From Cyanobacteriota bacterium SRBZ.bins.94.201705 (lineage in GTDB: Bacteria; Cyanobacteriota; Cyanobacteriia; Cyanobacteriales; Cyanobacteriaceae), in NCBI GenBank assembly GCA_030549855.1, contig JAUQQP010000034.1:34161-98160 (forward strand): DNA of 64,000 nucleotides. The letters run 5' to 3'. Position 1 is the stretch's first letter, and each line of letters starts with the position of its first letter. The position numbers were made by a program, and so were the translations under genes. The notes under the pieces were generated by a model. That model was not told the DNA's origin. It was given only the letters and a program-made list of their open reading frames with translations, and ran no database searches. Below, piece after piece: positions 9,512 through 18,406 of this stretch.

Positions 9512-10501
9512 TTAGGATACACGGGTTTTAGGATTGTTAAAATCAAAGGGCAAAAGCCACCGAATGACGGCGAGAATGTCTGCAAGGGGATAAAGAAAAA
9601 ACCAAGTCTTTGTCTTTTTCCCTTTTAATTGGATTGTGGAAATAACAGCTGTTTGTATCACTACACGAAGGATAACAAGAAAAACATTGAGGCAAAACAA
9701 GAGACGGAAAGTTAAAAAGTTATAGTGATGATACCACCACAACCCCATCAACACCAATAACAGTGGCAGTGGCAAACTATGTACTAGAATGAAAAAACTA
9801 TACTGGCAGTATCCCATCCCTCCCAATCCCCCCTTGGAGATGTTTATTTTCACTAAATCACTTCCATCAGCCACAACCGCCTTATTATTGCCTCTGCCTG
9901 GGATAATATCATTTTTGGCAAGGGATTGTAATAATTCCTTCTTTAGAAAAACACAGTAATCGGCAACGCCACCACCAAGTCTATACCATCCACTTAACCA
10001 CAAAACCAATGGCAAGTTAAGCCACCCCGACTGAAGAATAAATTGGGGTAAGACATAAACTACCTCACAGTTTTGCTTCAAGGCAAAAGTCAAAACGCTA
10101 GACGCTAAATTTTTGTGGATATAATCTCCCCCCTTTACTACCAACACCCATTCACTTCCGGAGTTGAGCATGCCATCTTTGAGGTTAAGAAATTTAATCC
10201 GAGGGTCATTTTTTGACAATACTCTTATATCTTCGTTTTCAAGACAATCACAGGTGGCTAAGACAAAAATCTCCCTTACCTCATAACTTTGTCTGGAAAC
10301 CCCTGCCAACAAACGACAGATATTTTCACTGTTACCGCCAAAGATGACAATACTCACCTTGCCAATCAACCCCAAGTGGGGTACTGTTGCGATTATACGG
10401 CATCGTCGCCCTATTTTGTCAACAAGATTACTAAGGAGAATAAAAGTAGCCACCGTTTGTAAAAACAGAAGATTAAAGCTGACAAAGGCAATAATCCACA
10501 T
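9512..10501 (-). CDS. Glycosyltransferase family 2-like membrane protein (degenerate catalytic motifs)
   Basis: A 329-residue protein. An N-terminal membrane segment (about residues 1-25) leads into a GT-A-like domain (about 45-230) beginning KVSIVIFGGNSENICRLLAGVSRQ and EIFVLATCD. Two or three membrane segments follow (about 240-310), with a final YPLADILAVIRWLLPF typical of membrane GT2 enzymes such as HpnB-like proteins. The usual Asp-X-Asp metal motif after the second beta-alpha unit is replaced by VVKGGDYIH, so activity is uncertain. The start at 10501 follows a G-rich AGGGGGG stretch. A perfect Fur-like palindrome lies 71 bp upstream, and the ABC permease gene follows 10 bp downstream. 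Sugar substrate unknown. Confidence 0.62.
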   Translation of the reverse strand: MWIIAFVSFNLLFLQTVATFILLSNLVDKIGRRCRIIATVPHLGLIGKVSIVIFGGNSENICRLLAGVSRQSYEVREIFVLATCDCLENEDIRVLSKNDPRIKFLNLKDGMLNSGSEWVLVVKGGDYIHKNLASSVLTFALKQNCEVVYVLPQFILQSGWLNLPLVLWLSGWYRLGGGVADYCVFLKKELLQSLAKNDIIPGRGNNKAVVADGSDLVKINISKGGLGGMGYCQYSFFILVHSLPLPLLLVLMGLWWYHHYNFLTFRLLFCLNVFLVILRVVIQTAVISTIQLKGKKTKTWFFLYPLADILAVIRWLLPFDFNNPKTRVS

Positions 10502-10571
10502 TTATACCCCCCTTCTCCTTTTCCATCTTATATTCCTATTTTCCCACTCGTGCACCCTCTCAAATACATCC

Positions 10572-10586
10572 GAATGATAATCATTC
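10572..10586 (-). promoter_or_regulatory. Fur-family box upstream of glycosyltransferase-permease pair
   Basis: GAATGATAATCATTC is a perfect 15-base palindrome (7-1-7) and matches the core of Fur/Zur-type boxes. It is 71 bp upstream of the start at 10501 and faces only that gene, because the gene on its other side also runs on the minus strand and ends at 10771. Metal-dependent repression of the pair 10501-8632 is a reasonable inference. Confidence 0.65.
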
Positions 10587-10770
10587 TCCTCCCTTGGAAG
10601 CTAATGGGAAGGTAACAGAATACAACTGGAGGGAGGCTAAAGTTATCGGAAAGGGGGAGACAATTACAGACAAATCCTAGTCTTTATCTCGAGGTTGTGG
10701 ATACAACAGTGGGAGTTTACAGTTATAAACCCTCCATAGGCGGGTGGCAAACAAACGGGGAAAGAGACAA

Positions 10771-11040
10771 TTAGAAAACCTGAATCCACTCCTTGATTTC
10801 GTAGTCTGTCCAAATCCCATTTTGCCAGTAGGGATCTGATTCTACCAGCTTTTTAACCACCTCCTCACTCTCGGCTTCATAAATAGCAAAAACCCTGGTA
10901 TTATCTTTTGTTGGTCCAATAGTAATTAGGATGCCTGCCTCTTTTTGTTTTTGTAACCCTTCCAAATGTGCTTGACGATAGGGTATTCTTCTTTCCAGGG
11001 CGTTTTCACAATAGCTTCCAAACAGCACATATTTTGGCAT
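10771..11040 (-). CDS. YciI family protein
   Basis: An 89-residue ferredoxin-fold protein of the YciI/YCII family. It has the typical start MPKYVLFGSYCENALERR, a central helix RQAHLEGLQKQKEAGILITIGP, and SDPYWQNGIWTDYEIKEW near the end, with the conserved Asp-Pro of the family. YciI proteins are small cytosolic proteins, often of unknown role, with a putative active-site His/Asp pair; the His is visible in RQAHLEGL. A GAGGG ribosome binding site precedes the ATG at 11040. The gene follows the small secreted protein gene by 18 bp and is probably the last gene of that minus-strand run. Confidence 0.88.
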   Translation of the reverse strand: MPKYVLFGSYCENALERRIPYRQAHLEGLQKQKEAGILITIGPTKDNTRVFAIYEAESEEVVKKLVESDPYWQNGIWTDYEIKEWIQVF

Positions 11041-11058
11041 AAGTTTTACCCTCTTCTT

Positions 11059-11382
11059 CTACCATCTAAATCTACAATTGTCAAGGGCATATTTTACGGC
11101 ATCTTTGCTTCTATAACGAGGCAATGATAGGGCATAATTATAACTTTTATTCAGACAGTCCATCCTTAAATCCTCCTCTACATAAAGACAATAGCTTTTC
11201 GCCATTGTAAGGGCTTCCTCAGGGGTAAAAAGTGCCCTTCCGTCTATCCACTTTTTTATTTCCATAACGCATGTATTGAGGGTTTGTCGGGAGTATTCTC
11301 TCTCGGAGGCTGAGGCTATAATTCTGGAATTGTCTGCCAAATTCAACAAAAGAATAACAGGAAATAACTTGGTAATCTTCAT
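11059..11382 (-). CDS. Small exported Cys-containing hypothetical protein
   Basis: A 107-residue protein with an N-terminal hydrophobic signal-like segment (KLFPVILLLNLADNSRIIASA, cleavage plausible after about residue 25). The mature part is about 80 residues with four Cys (in NTCVMEI, KSYCLYV, RMDCLNK and DNCRFRW), consistent with two disulfides in the periplasm. No family recognised. The ATG at 11382 has AGAGAGGA in front. A competing frame reading out of the DUF3086 3' end (11219-11533) is rejected as a shadow. The gene is spaced 98 bp after DUF3086 and 18 bp before the YciI gene. Confidence 0.65.
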   Translation of the reverse strand: MKITKLFPVILLLNLADNSRIIASASEREYSRQTLNTCVMEIKKWIDGRALFTPEEALTMAKSYCLYVEEDLRMDCLNKSYNYALSLPRYRSKDAVKYALDNCRFRW

Positions 11383-11480
11383 AGTAAATCCTCTCTCTCA
11401 CCTTGGCTAGTTTTTGGTAAGGAATAATAACTAAATTCGGTGGAAAAGATGTAATTTTTTCTTGCTGAGAGGAGATAAAA

Positions 11481-12764
11481 CTAAGTCCAATTGCTGCCTG
11501 GGGATGAGAGTTTAATGTCTGGTGCAAAAGCAAGCCAGAGGGGATACTTTAAAAGGGAAAGACTCACCTTGTCGTCACTCAAATCCATGATTACCAGGGG
11601 TAAATAATTCTCTGCTACCAGTCTATCACCTCTTTGTATCAAAGCCTCAGGAGTTTCAAAGAGAGTCACACCGCGGTTTGGGCCAAAATCACTACGGGAT
11701 ATGCCTAAACAGTCTTGCAAACCCCGTCGCCATTCCCCTAATTTTTCCGGTGTATCTGCCAGTAACAACACTCTCACCCTCTCCCCATATAACTGGTATA
11801 AAATGGATATAATGGCCGATGCCACGAGTATATTCTGTAGTCTTGTAGAAAGTGTTGGTACTGCACCTCTTCCCCCCAGGGAGAAAAACCAAGTGGCAAC
11901 CCTTTCCGCCTGAAGTGGCTCAAAAGTACGACGTAGTTGCCAGGGAGGACCATAATAGTCGGGTTTTGTGCGATACTGGTCTAACAGACGACGAATCTGT
12001 CTAGTCTCCTCCCTAAATGCCTTTTCTACGAATTGAGGTGTGGAGGGGGTTACTGTCGCCGTGGCTTGTGGGGTGGGTTTTACTTCAGGAGGGGTTGGTG
12101 GGGGTGGTGAGAGATTGATTTCCTCCGCTGCCGCTACCAATTCTTGCAAACTGCCTATCAGATAGTCTTTGAATCCCTGTAGTCGAATGGCCAACTCTTG
12201 GGAGGCGCCCAGAAAATTGCGTTTTATTTCCTGTTCGATTTTTTCTTTTCTCCTCTCTAATTTTTCTATGGTTGCCTCCAGATTTTTTCTTCTGTTTTCT
12301 AACTCTGCCAGCCCATATTCTACCATTTTGCTAATGGCTTTTGTAATTTCTTCCTGCTGTTTTATCAGTTCATTTTTCCGCCTAATCAATTCTTCTATTT
12401 CACCCAAAATTTCTTCCCTGTCCAAATGGTTATTTTTCTGCTGGTAGGAGGTATTTTCTCCTGAAAAAGAGACAGTCTCAATCGTCTCCCCTCTAAGAGG
12501 GGCATTGGCCTTCAGCTGTTCATTCTCCCCCTGTTGTGGGTTTTGAATTGATTTCCTTTCCTCCTCAACAGACTCTCTTTTCTCTTCCGAAGGCAGACTG
12601 GTTTCTGGGTTGGAAAAAGTGTCATCGCCTGGATGAGTTTCTACATTAAAGCCACTGCCATCCCCTTCCTGATTTTGTTCTTCCCAAATCTCATCGTCAT
12701 CCTCAAAGTTTTCAAAGTTCATACCGTCGTCTTTCTCCGCACCAGAGGTATCAAGGTTAGGCAT
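11481..12764 (-). CDS. DUF3086 family protein
   Basis: A cytosolic protein of about 427 residues. An acidic, low-complexity N-terminus (to about 110) precedes a strongly charged coiled coil (about 115-200, EEIEELIRRKNELIKQQEEI onward). A Pro-rich linker (SPPPPTPPEVKPTP) leads to a conserved C-terminal globular domain (about 255-420) with KPDYYGPPWQLRRTFEPLQAERV and VATWFFSLGGRGAVPT. This arrangement fits cyanobacterial DUF3086, whose function is not established. The ATG at 12764 is preferred over the upstream TTG. It lies 40 bp downstream of a DUF3119 gene, a neighbour pair I recall from other cyanobacteria, which suggests a shared pathway. Confidence 0.85.
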   Translation of the reverse strand: MPNLDTSGAEKDDGMNFENFEDDDEIWEEQNQEGDGSGFNVETHPGDDTFSNPETSLPSEEKRESVEEERKSIQNPQQGENEQLKANAPLRGETIETVSFSGENTSYQQKNNHLDREEILGEIEELIRRKNELIKQQEEITKAISKMVEYGLAELENRRKNLEATIEKLERRKEKIEQEIKRNFLGASQELAIRLQGFKDYLIGSLQELVAAAEEINLSPPPPTPPEVKPTPQATATVTPSTPQFVEKAFREETRQIRRLLDQYRTKPDYYGPPWQLRRTFEPLQAERVATWFFSLGGRGAVPTLSTRLQNILVASAIISILYQLYGERVRVLLLADTPEKLGEWRRGLQDCLGISRSDFGPNRGVTLFETPEALIQRGDRLVAENYLPLVIMDLSDDKVSLSLLKYPLWLAFAPDIKLSSPGSNWT

Positions 12765-12804
12765 AAAATATAACAACTAAAACCTAGACTATCTTATTAT
12801 ACAA

Positions 12805-13203
12805 TCATTGGCGTTTGGAAAGAGGCACATGAGTTTCTAAACATTCTTGGAGGGTAACAACATCAAAAATAATCGGCAACAAATGAATGCTTTTCACCTC
12901 CTTGAAGTAGAATATAACTGGCACGGCTGGCCAAAAAATAAGCCAATCCTCCCAGTCTTGATAGGGGAATACTCTAATCCTAGCACCCCCCCGATAAACT
13001 TCTAAGGCTGTAGGGGTAAATCGCAGTCTAATAATACTGGTTTGAATGAGTAGAAAAATGCCAAAGAGGGTAAGCAATAACCCCAACCACCACAAAAAAA
13101 CAGTCAAGGCCGCCCCCATGAGAATTATAATCAATGGAAGGGCGTAACGAGGGGCCAATTCCACTGTGCTACCAGTAGAAACCTTCTCATTCACGGACAA
13201 CAC
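12805..13203 (-). CDS. DUF3119 family membrane protein
   Basis: A 132-residue protein with two adjacent transmembrane helices (about residues 22-60, LPLIIILMGAALTVFLWWLG and LLLTLFGIFLLIQTSI). A PH-like beta domain follows (LRFTPTALEVYRGGARIRVF, then YQDWEDWLIFWPAVPVIFYFKE). This matches cyanobacterial DUF3119, reported in plants and cyanobacteria as thylakoid-associated proteins of uncertain function. The start is a GTG at 13203; a second GTG three codons later is possible. It is co-directional with DUF3086 and follows the symporter gene by about 46 bp. Confidence 0.78.
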   Translation of the reverse strand: MLSVNEKVSTGSTVELAPRYALPLIIILMGAALTVFLWWLGLLLTLFGIFLLIQTSIIRLRFTPTALEVYRGGARIRVFPYQDWEDWLIFWPAVPVIFYFKEVKSIHLLPIIFDVVTLQECLETHVPLSKRQ

Positions 13204-13249
13204 GCGCCAATAATATCATTTCATTTCTGATTCTAACCCAAAATTGGTA

Positions 13250-14758
13250 CTATTGACTGTCTTTCCTTTCTAAGTAGTCCACAATGCCTGCTACTACACA
13301 GTCTCCCCAAACATTTACGGTAGTGCGACAACGATCCAAAAACCAGTCTACCACAAGAATTAAAGATATACCCTCTACGGGCAGATTGACGGCCTTTAAT
13401 ACGATTACCATTGTAACTAGCCCTGCTTCGGGAATGCCCGCCGCACCAATAGCCGCAAGAGTTGCGGTTAAAAAAACAATTACTGCCTCTGTTAACCCCA
13501 ACTCAATCCCATAAATTTGGGCTATGAATACTGCTGCCACTGCCTCGTATAATGCTGTTCCATCCATATTTATTGTTGCTCCTAGGGGTATTACAAAATC
13601 GGCAATTCTACTATCCACCTTATTGTTTTTGATGACACACTCCAGAGTTACGGGGATAGTGGCGGAACTAGAGGCGGTGGCAAAGGCTGTCATTAGAGAG
13701 GGGAAACTTCTGCGTAAATACCGCCATGGGGATTTTTTTGTGATAGTATAGAAGAATAGGGGTAGTATGACCAGACCGTGAATTAGAAGCCCAAAGAGGA
13801 CGGTAAGGGCATACTTGCCTAGGGAGATTAAGTCGGTGGCGAAACCCCCCCATCCCCCCGCCTCCCCCAGACGCCCCGCGATTAGGACACCAATCCCCAC
13901 TGGTGCGAAGAGGAGGATAATGTCGACGATTTTGAGAATGGCAGTATTTAGGGTTGAACAAAAGTCTATTACTATTTTTCCCCCTTCCACAGTGGTTAAA
14001 ACCCCCCCGAAGATTAGAGAGAAAACAATGAGAGGCAACACGTCATTTTCTACCATTGCCTGAAAAATATTACGAGGAAATAATCCTACTATTACCTGTT
14101 TCACCGCCTCAGCTATGGTAGTTTCCTTTTTCTCTTCTAGTTTCCCTGTTACAGTCAAATCTATTTTTATTCCCTTTCCCCTCGGCGACGGCTTCACTGT
14201 TTCTCCCTTGGCATCCCGCCAATCTTCTACTACAATTGTCTGGGAGTTTATCTCGGTTTTCCCAGAAATATGGCCAGTTATATTTTGATCTATTAATAGT
14301 ACAGAATAACGCTCATCCCATGATTTTTTGAATTTTTCTCCCGCGATAGTAATCTTGTTACCCTCGATAGAATATTCAACACTAGCTAATATTTCTCCCC
14401 CCCTTATTTTCAGCCTCCCTGCCTCTGTATCAGCTACCCCCGGTTGCATCACATTTACTAGAATCAACCCCACAATAACGGCAACAGCAGTGGTTATCAT
14501 GTAGAAGAATATAGTTTTCAATCCTAAACCCTTTAGATGTCGCAAATCCCCTAGGGATGTGATACTTGTTATCATTGAAATCATCACAAGTGGTACAACC
14601 AACATTAGCAAGGTGTTAATAAATAACTCCCCCAGAAACTTAATTTCCTGCCCCAGTTTTGGCATAAATCCCCCCAGGATAATCCCCAATGTTATCCCGA
14701 CAAATAGGCTTATAAAAGACTTCCAGGAAAACCCATAACTGTTGTTATTTCTACTCAT
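13250..14758 (-). CDS. Dicarboxylate/amino acid:cation symporter (DAACS/GltP family)
   Basis: A 502-residue inner-membrane secondary transporter. The N-terminal helices (FLGELFINTLLMLVVPLVM and SITSLGDLRHLKGLG) and the C-terminal substrate-binding core are typical. The core includes a serine-rich hairpin SSSATIPVT, the NMDGTALYEAVAAVFIAQ helix and the final FLDRCRTTVNVWGDCV helix, whose Asp/Arg/Thr/Asn residues bind substrate and sodium. About 80 extra residues between helices (about 115-205, a beta-rich insert SILASVEYSIEGNK-like) are longer than in GltP and may be periplasmic. A purine-rich GGAGTGAGAG precedes the ATG. It is divergent from the RNB nuclease gene. Glutamate, aspartate or C4-dicarboxylates are possible substrates. 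Confidence 0.93.
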   Translation of the reverse strand: MSRNNNSYGFSWKSFISLFVGITLGIILGGFMPKLGQEIKFLGELFINTLLMLVVPLVMISMITSITSLGDLRHLKGLGLKTIFFYMITTAVAVIVGLILVNVMQPGVADTEAGRLKIRGGEILASVEYSIEGNKITIAGEKFKKSWDERYSVLLIDQNITGHISGKTEINSQTIVVEDWRDAKGETVKPSPRGKGIKIDLTVTGKLEEKKETTIAEAVKQVIVGLFPRNIFQAMVENDVLPLIVFSLIFGGVLTTVEGGKIVIDFCSTLNTAILKIVDIILLFAPVGIGVLIAGRLGEAGGWGGFATDLISLGKYALTVLFGLLIHGLVILPLFFYTITKKSPWRYLRRSFPSLMTAFATASSSATIPVTLECVIKNNKVDSRIADFVIPLGATINMDGTALYEAVAAVFIAQIYGIELGLTEAVIVFLTATLAAIGAAGIPEAGLVTMVIVLKAVNLPVEGISLILVVDWFLDRCRTTVNVWGDCVVAGIVDYLERKDSQ

Positions 14759-14955
14759 TCTACTCTCACTCCAATTTCAGGAAAGGGATGGACTAAAGAG
14801 AAGCTACTCCTCGGAGAATAATTCTATTTCAGACGCTTATGATGTGGGTAAAATGACAAATTTACGCGCCCATAGTCCCGGAAAATTGAGTATAGGATAA
14901 TATTATAAGCGGAAAAGAAAACAAGGGATAAAAGCCAACAATTACTCGGAAAAGC

Positions 14956-17214
14956 ATGAAGACGGCAATAAAACCTAGAAAATTTAAAGAGAAGCATTTA
15001 CAACAGGCTGATGCTATCAACCTGGCTGACTATTATTGCCAGAGATTGCCTGTATTTGGAATCACTATAGACGACACCAATACCATGGATAGAGATGATG
15101 GTATTTGGCTAGTGGAATTGGATAACGGTTTGTTGGAATTACAGGTAAGTATCACAGATGTTTCTAGTTTAATTCCCAAAGATTCTCCCATCGACTTGGA
15201 GGCGAAAAAAAGAGTCATTACCCTTTATCACACTAACCCCCCTACCCCAATGCTTCCCAGTCGTCTTAGCAGTGATTTGGCATCTCTGGAGGAGAATAAG
15301 GCAAGATTGGCTATTACTCTATTTTTTCGGTTGAATAATCAGGGAGATGTGGAGAGTTTTACCATCAAGGAGACTATCTTTACTAACAAGAAGGCATTTA
15401 GTTATGAAGAGGTAGAGAAAATTCTGAGTAATCCCCAGGATAAACCGGAGGATAAACTCCTAGTTAAGATGCAAAAATTGGCGCAACTATTAGCTTTAAA
15501 GAGAGGGGGAAAATCGGGTATCTTAACCCAAGACGGATATATAGACGAAGACGGAAATTTGATAAAAGAAAATGCCAATGCTTACCAGATGATAGCCGAG
15601 TTTATGATTCTAACAAATAGGGTGATAGCCAATTTTCTTGCTACAAATAGAGTAGCGGCTTTATATCGCACTCAGGATGTAGGAATAGAGGATTTAGAAT
15701 TGGCAATAAAAACCATGGGGCATTGTCTAGTGCCTGCAATTTATGAGTCTTCTCCCAAGCCTCATGTGGGGTTAGGATTAAGGGTATACGCCCATTTTAC
15801 CAGTCCTTTGAGAAGATTTGTAGACTTGGTAAACCACCGCATCCTCAAGAATTTTCTTAATCAACAATCCTCTCCCTATACCCCTGAAGAGTTATCAGAG
15901 ATTGCCAAAATTGTCAATGAATTCCAGGTGAAATTCAAAATAGATAAGTCTAACTACATGCGGGAGAAAAAAAGGGCGGAGTTGGAGTGGAAATACAACA
16001 ATATCTCCGAAAAATTGTTTAAAAATCTTTCCCAAAACGAGTTGTCAGACTTTATTCAATACGTGGCAGTCAAAATTAAGAATGGATGTTGTCACCAACA
16101 GGATTTGTTTACTAGACTTTTGGAATTAAGGAGGGGAGAATTACAGACAAAAGACTACTACTACCTCTGGTTTGTGGCAGGGATTGACAAATTTTTTGAC
16201 GACGAGAATGTAGACGCAGTGTCAGTGTTACTGGTAAAGTCACAACTGGAAAACTCGTTGGTAGAATATAGGTTTGACTATTGTGACTTGAGGAAGAAAT
16301 ATTTTGCCTACTGTTACATAGACGGAAAAACCACAGCAAATCCCCAGGAAGATACCAAGAAGAATAGGGTGAAACATAAGGCAGCATTAGCCGCCATTAA
16401 GTCATATCTAAGGGGGGAGTTAACAGATAAACCCAATCCTATTCCCCCTCCGACTGTGGAAGATTTCATAAACAGTAAACTGTCAGGCAAACAAGGAAAA
16501 TGTGACATTCGGGATTTAGGGGAAAAAGACTTCAGCCAGTTGATAGAATTTTGTTTAAAAACCCAATTTGACAGTCGGGTGGTGGAGGAGATTAGAAGGA
16601 GAATCAAAAGTCTGACAGTGAAAGACTTATATCGTATATGGTTTGTGGGGAAACTCAATGTTTGTCTAGATACTGCTGATGTAGAATCCTTAGAATTGAA
16701 TGCAGTATCTGTGGTGTCAACTTACTCACAAAAACAAAATCTCCCCTTGGAATTCAAAATAGAATACTCCCCTTCTCACAAACAATATTATGCCTACTGT
16801 TATGTCAATAATCTAACTCATCCCCATCCCCAATGGGACAGCAAGAAAAATAAAGCCAAACAAAAGGCATCCCTTGCCTACATTAAGAGTTACTTAGAAG
16901 ATACCCTCACCGATAATCCCCACCCCGTCAGTCATCCCGTAGATACTTCTGGGGAAAATCTCACCCTTTGTGAGAAACAAAAACCAAAAAGTCAAGACTG
17001 GGTATCAAAACTCCATCACCTTTGTCAGAAAAACAATTGGCAAATCCTCGACTATCGATTCGTCAACCTCAATGGCATTTTCGCCTGTATTGTTTCCCTG
17101 GAATTAGGGGAGAAACTACTTCAATCCCGGGGTTATGGTAGAAGCAAAAAAGAGGCGAAACAATGTGCCTGTAGGGTTTTCCTCATTCAACACCAATTGT
17201 TAGAACAAACTTAA
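14956..17214 (+). CDS. RNB-domain exoribonuclease with three C-terminal dsRBD-like domains (Zam/RNase II family)
   Basis: A 752-residue protein. The RNB catalytic domain starts almost at the N-terminus (about residues 25-340) with GITIDDTNTMDRDD; Asp39, 45, 47 and 48 match the Mg-binding aspartates of RNase II. YRTQD and HFTSPLRRFVDLVNHR complete the family signature. The usual N-terminal cold-shock domains and C-terminal S1 domain are not visible. Instead a helix-plus-dsRBD unit occurs twice (about 365-500 and 515-655, each with DLYxIWFV-like and KNxxKxKAxLAxIKSYL motifs). A third, more canonical dsRBD follows (about 675-750, GRSKKEAKQCACR). It probably degrades RNA 3' to 5', with dsRBDs binding structured substrates. 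The name zam (acetazolamide resistance) is used for related cyanobacterial proteins. Divergent from the symporter. Confidence 0.88.
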   Translation: MKTAIKPRKFKEKHLQQADAINLADYYCQRLPVFGITIDDTNTMDRDDGIWLVELDNGLLELQVSITDVSSLIPKDSPIDLEAKKRVITLYHTNPPTPMLPSRLSSDLASLEENKARLAITLFFRLNNQGDVESFTIKETIFTNKKAFSYEEVEKILSNPQDKPEDKLLVKMQKLAQLLALKRGGKSGILTQDGYIDEDGNLIKENANAYQMIAEFMILTNRVIANFLATNRVAALYRTQDVGIEDLELAIKTMGHCLVPAIYESSPKPHVGLGLRVYAHFTSPLRRFVDLVNHRILKNFLNQQSSPYTPEELSEIAKIVNEFQVKFKIDKSNYMREKKRAELEWKYNNISEKLFKNLSQNELSDFIQYVAVKIKNGCCHQQDLFTRLLELRRGELQTKDYYYLWFVAGIDKFFDDENVDAVSVLLVKSQLENSLVEYRFDYCDLRKKYFAYCYIDGKTTANPQEDTKKNRVKHKAALAAIKSYLRGELTDKPNPIPPPTVEDFINSKLSGKQGKCDIRDLGEKDFSQLIEFCLKTQFDSRVVEEIRRRIKSLTVKDLYRIWFVGKLNVCLDTADVESLELNAVSVVSTYSQKQNLPLEFKIEYSPSHKQYYAYCYVNNLTHPHPQWDSKKNKAKQKASLAYIKSYLEDTLTDNPHPVSHPVDTSGENLTLCEKQKPKSQDWVSKLHHLCQKNNWQILDYRFVNLNGIFACIVSLELGEKLLQSRGYGRSKKEAKQCACRVFLIQHQLLEQT

Positions 17215-17416
17215 CCCCTACCTACCCTCCCTATAAAAGGACACCTTCGCCTGTTCATTGTCCCACACTCTTGTTGGTTTTTATCCGTTGGGCAAATAGA
17301 CAGAGCAAGCACCCCATTCTACCATTAGGACCATTGTAAAATAACAAGGCAAGAATGTCAACCGCAGAGGGTTATAATTGCCGATGGCATATGGTTGCTA
17401 CTAGAAGGAAGATGAG

Positions 17417-18250
17417 ATGATACAAGGGATAATAGTACAGTTGCGCTCTCCTGGTCCCATTTTATTTCAACTGGGGCCTATAACCATTCGTTGGTATGGG
17501 TTTTTAATTGCCTTAGCAGTACTAATAGGGGTAGTGTTGGCGCAACAGTTAGGGAAGAGAAGGCAGATATCGCCGGAGTTGGTAGCGGACATGGCCATGT
17601 GGTTGGTGATTGGTGCCATTCCCATGGCCAGAATCTACTATGTCTTATTTCAATGGGAAAACTATGCTGGACGTCCTCAGGATATTATTGCCATTTGGCA
17701 GGGGGGTATTGCCATTCATGGTGCCATTATTGGTGGCATTATAGCCGGTATAATTTTTGCCAAGATAAACCGTCAATCTTTCTGGCAGTTGGCGGATATT
17801 GTTGCACCCTCTCTTATTCTAGGTCAGGCTATTGGTAGATGGGGCAACTTTTTTAATTCTGAGGCTTTTGGTACACCCACTGACTTGCCGTGGAAATTAT
17901 ATATTCCCCCCAGTCATCGTCCTATTCAATACCTAGAATTTGATTACTTCCACCCCACTTTTCTCTACGAATCTCTTTGGAATCTTCTGGTTTTCCTCCT
18001 TTTATTGTACCTGTTTTTAGGGGATGGTAAGAACAACAAAAAACTCAAAAAAGGCACTATATTTGTTGTTTATTTAATAGCCTACAGTCTTGGTAGAGTA
18101 TGGATTGAGGGGCTTAGGACTGATAGTCTGATGCTAGGGGGGATAAGAGTTGCCCAACTGGTAAGTATTACTGCCATACTAGTAGGAATAATTGCCCTGT
18201 TTTGGCTGTATGTTTTGGGAAAGGAATTGCCTGATGTTATCGATGACTAG
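17417..18250 (+). CDS. lgt: Prolipoprotein diacylglyceryl transferase
   Basis: An integral membrane enzyme of 277 residues that moves diacylglycerol from phosphatidylglycerol to the lipobox Cys of prelipoproteins. The family signature is clear: the [12 protein letters not shown] start, the [12 protein letters not shown] loop with the essential His, and the [14 protein letters not shown] core with the catalytic Arg and Asn. [11 protein letters not shown] and [15 protein letters not shown] follow near the C-terminus. About seven membrane helices. AAGGAAG stands ahead of the ATG at 17417. The gene is isolated, with an sRNA candidate about 110 bp downstream. A lipoprotein substrate is encoded at 45648 in this window. 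Confidence 0.96.
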   Translation: MIQGIIVQLRSPGPILFQLGPITIRWYGFLIALAVLIGVVLAQQLGKRRQISPELVADMAMWLVIGAIPMARIYYVLFQWENYAGRPQDIIAIWQGGIAIHGAIIGGIIAGIIFAKINRQSFWQLADIVAPSLILGQAIGRWGNFFNSEAFGTPTDLPWKLYIPPSHRPIQYLEFDYFHPTFLYESLWNLLVFLLLLYLFLGDGKNNKKLKKGTIFVVYLIAYSLGRVWIEGLRTDSLMLGGIRVAQLVSITAILVGIIALFWLYVLGKELPDVIDD

Positions 18251-18302
18251 GGCTTTTCTGCCCTCTTTATATTTCCTCTTCACCCCTTTTTTACATCTTC
18301 TC

Positions 18303-18352
18303 TTTACATTTCTTCATTTTTGTCCCCCTCCCGCGCCCTTTTGTGTTATGAT
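18303..18352 (+). promoter_or_regulatory. Promoter of sRNA candidate copy 1 (TTTACA element plus TATGAT)
   Basis: TTTACATTTCTT at 18303-18314 lies 38 bp before a -10-like TATGAT at 18347-18352. The same pair with the same 38-bp gap stands before copy 2 at 61576-61625. The TTTACA element would sit near -56 to -51 of the start and resembles half of an RpaB (HLR1) site; a further TTTACA lies just upstream. No canonical -35 is seen, which fits an activator-dependent promoter. Confidence 0.55.
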
Positions 18353-18358
18353 AGCATC

Positions 18359-18406
18359 ATGGACGGGAGGTGGAGAGACTCCCAGGGGCGGACCTGGGCT
18401 CTTTTT
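18359..18406 (+). ncRNA. Candidate small RNA, copy 1 of a two-copy family
   Basis: A stretch starting GGACGGGAGGTGG and reading on to GAGACTCCCAGGGGC is shared almost base for base with 61633-61661, although the genes around the two copies differ. Hairpin 1 is GGGAG/CTCCC (18365-18369 with 18379-18383). Hairpin 2 is CCCAGG/CCTGGG (18381-18398) and is followed by CTCTTTTT, so it acts as a terminator. The two hairpins share CCC and are mutually exclusive. Predicted length about 48 nt. The corresponding frame (MIASWTGGGETPRG) has no ribosome binding site, and its ATG lies inside the -10 box, so RNA is preferred over a peptide. Confidence 0.6.

Noticed and set aside
11219..11533. 104-residue open frame on minus strand overlapping DUF3086 and the small secreted gene
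   Set aside because: It is a shadow frame: the overlapping DUF3086 C-terminus and the signal-peptide protein both have better starts and composition.
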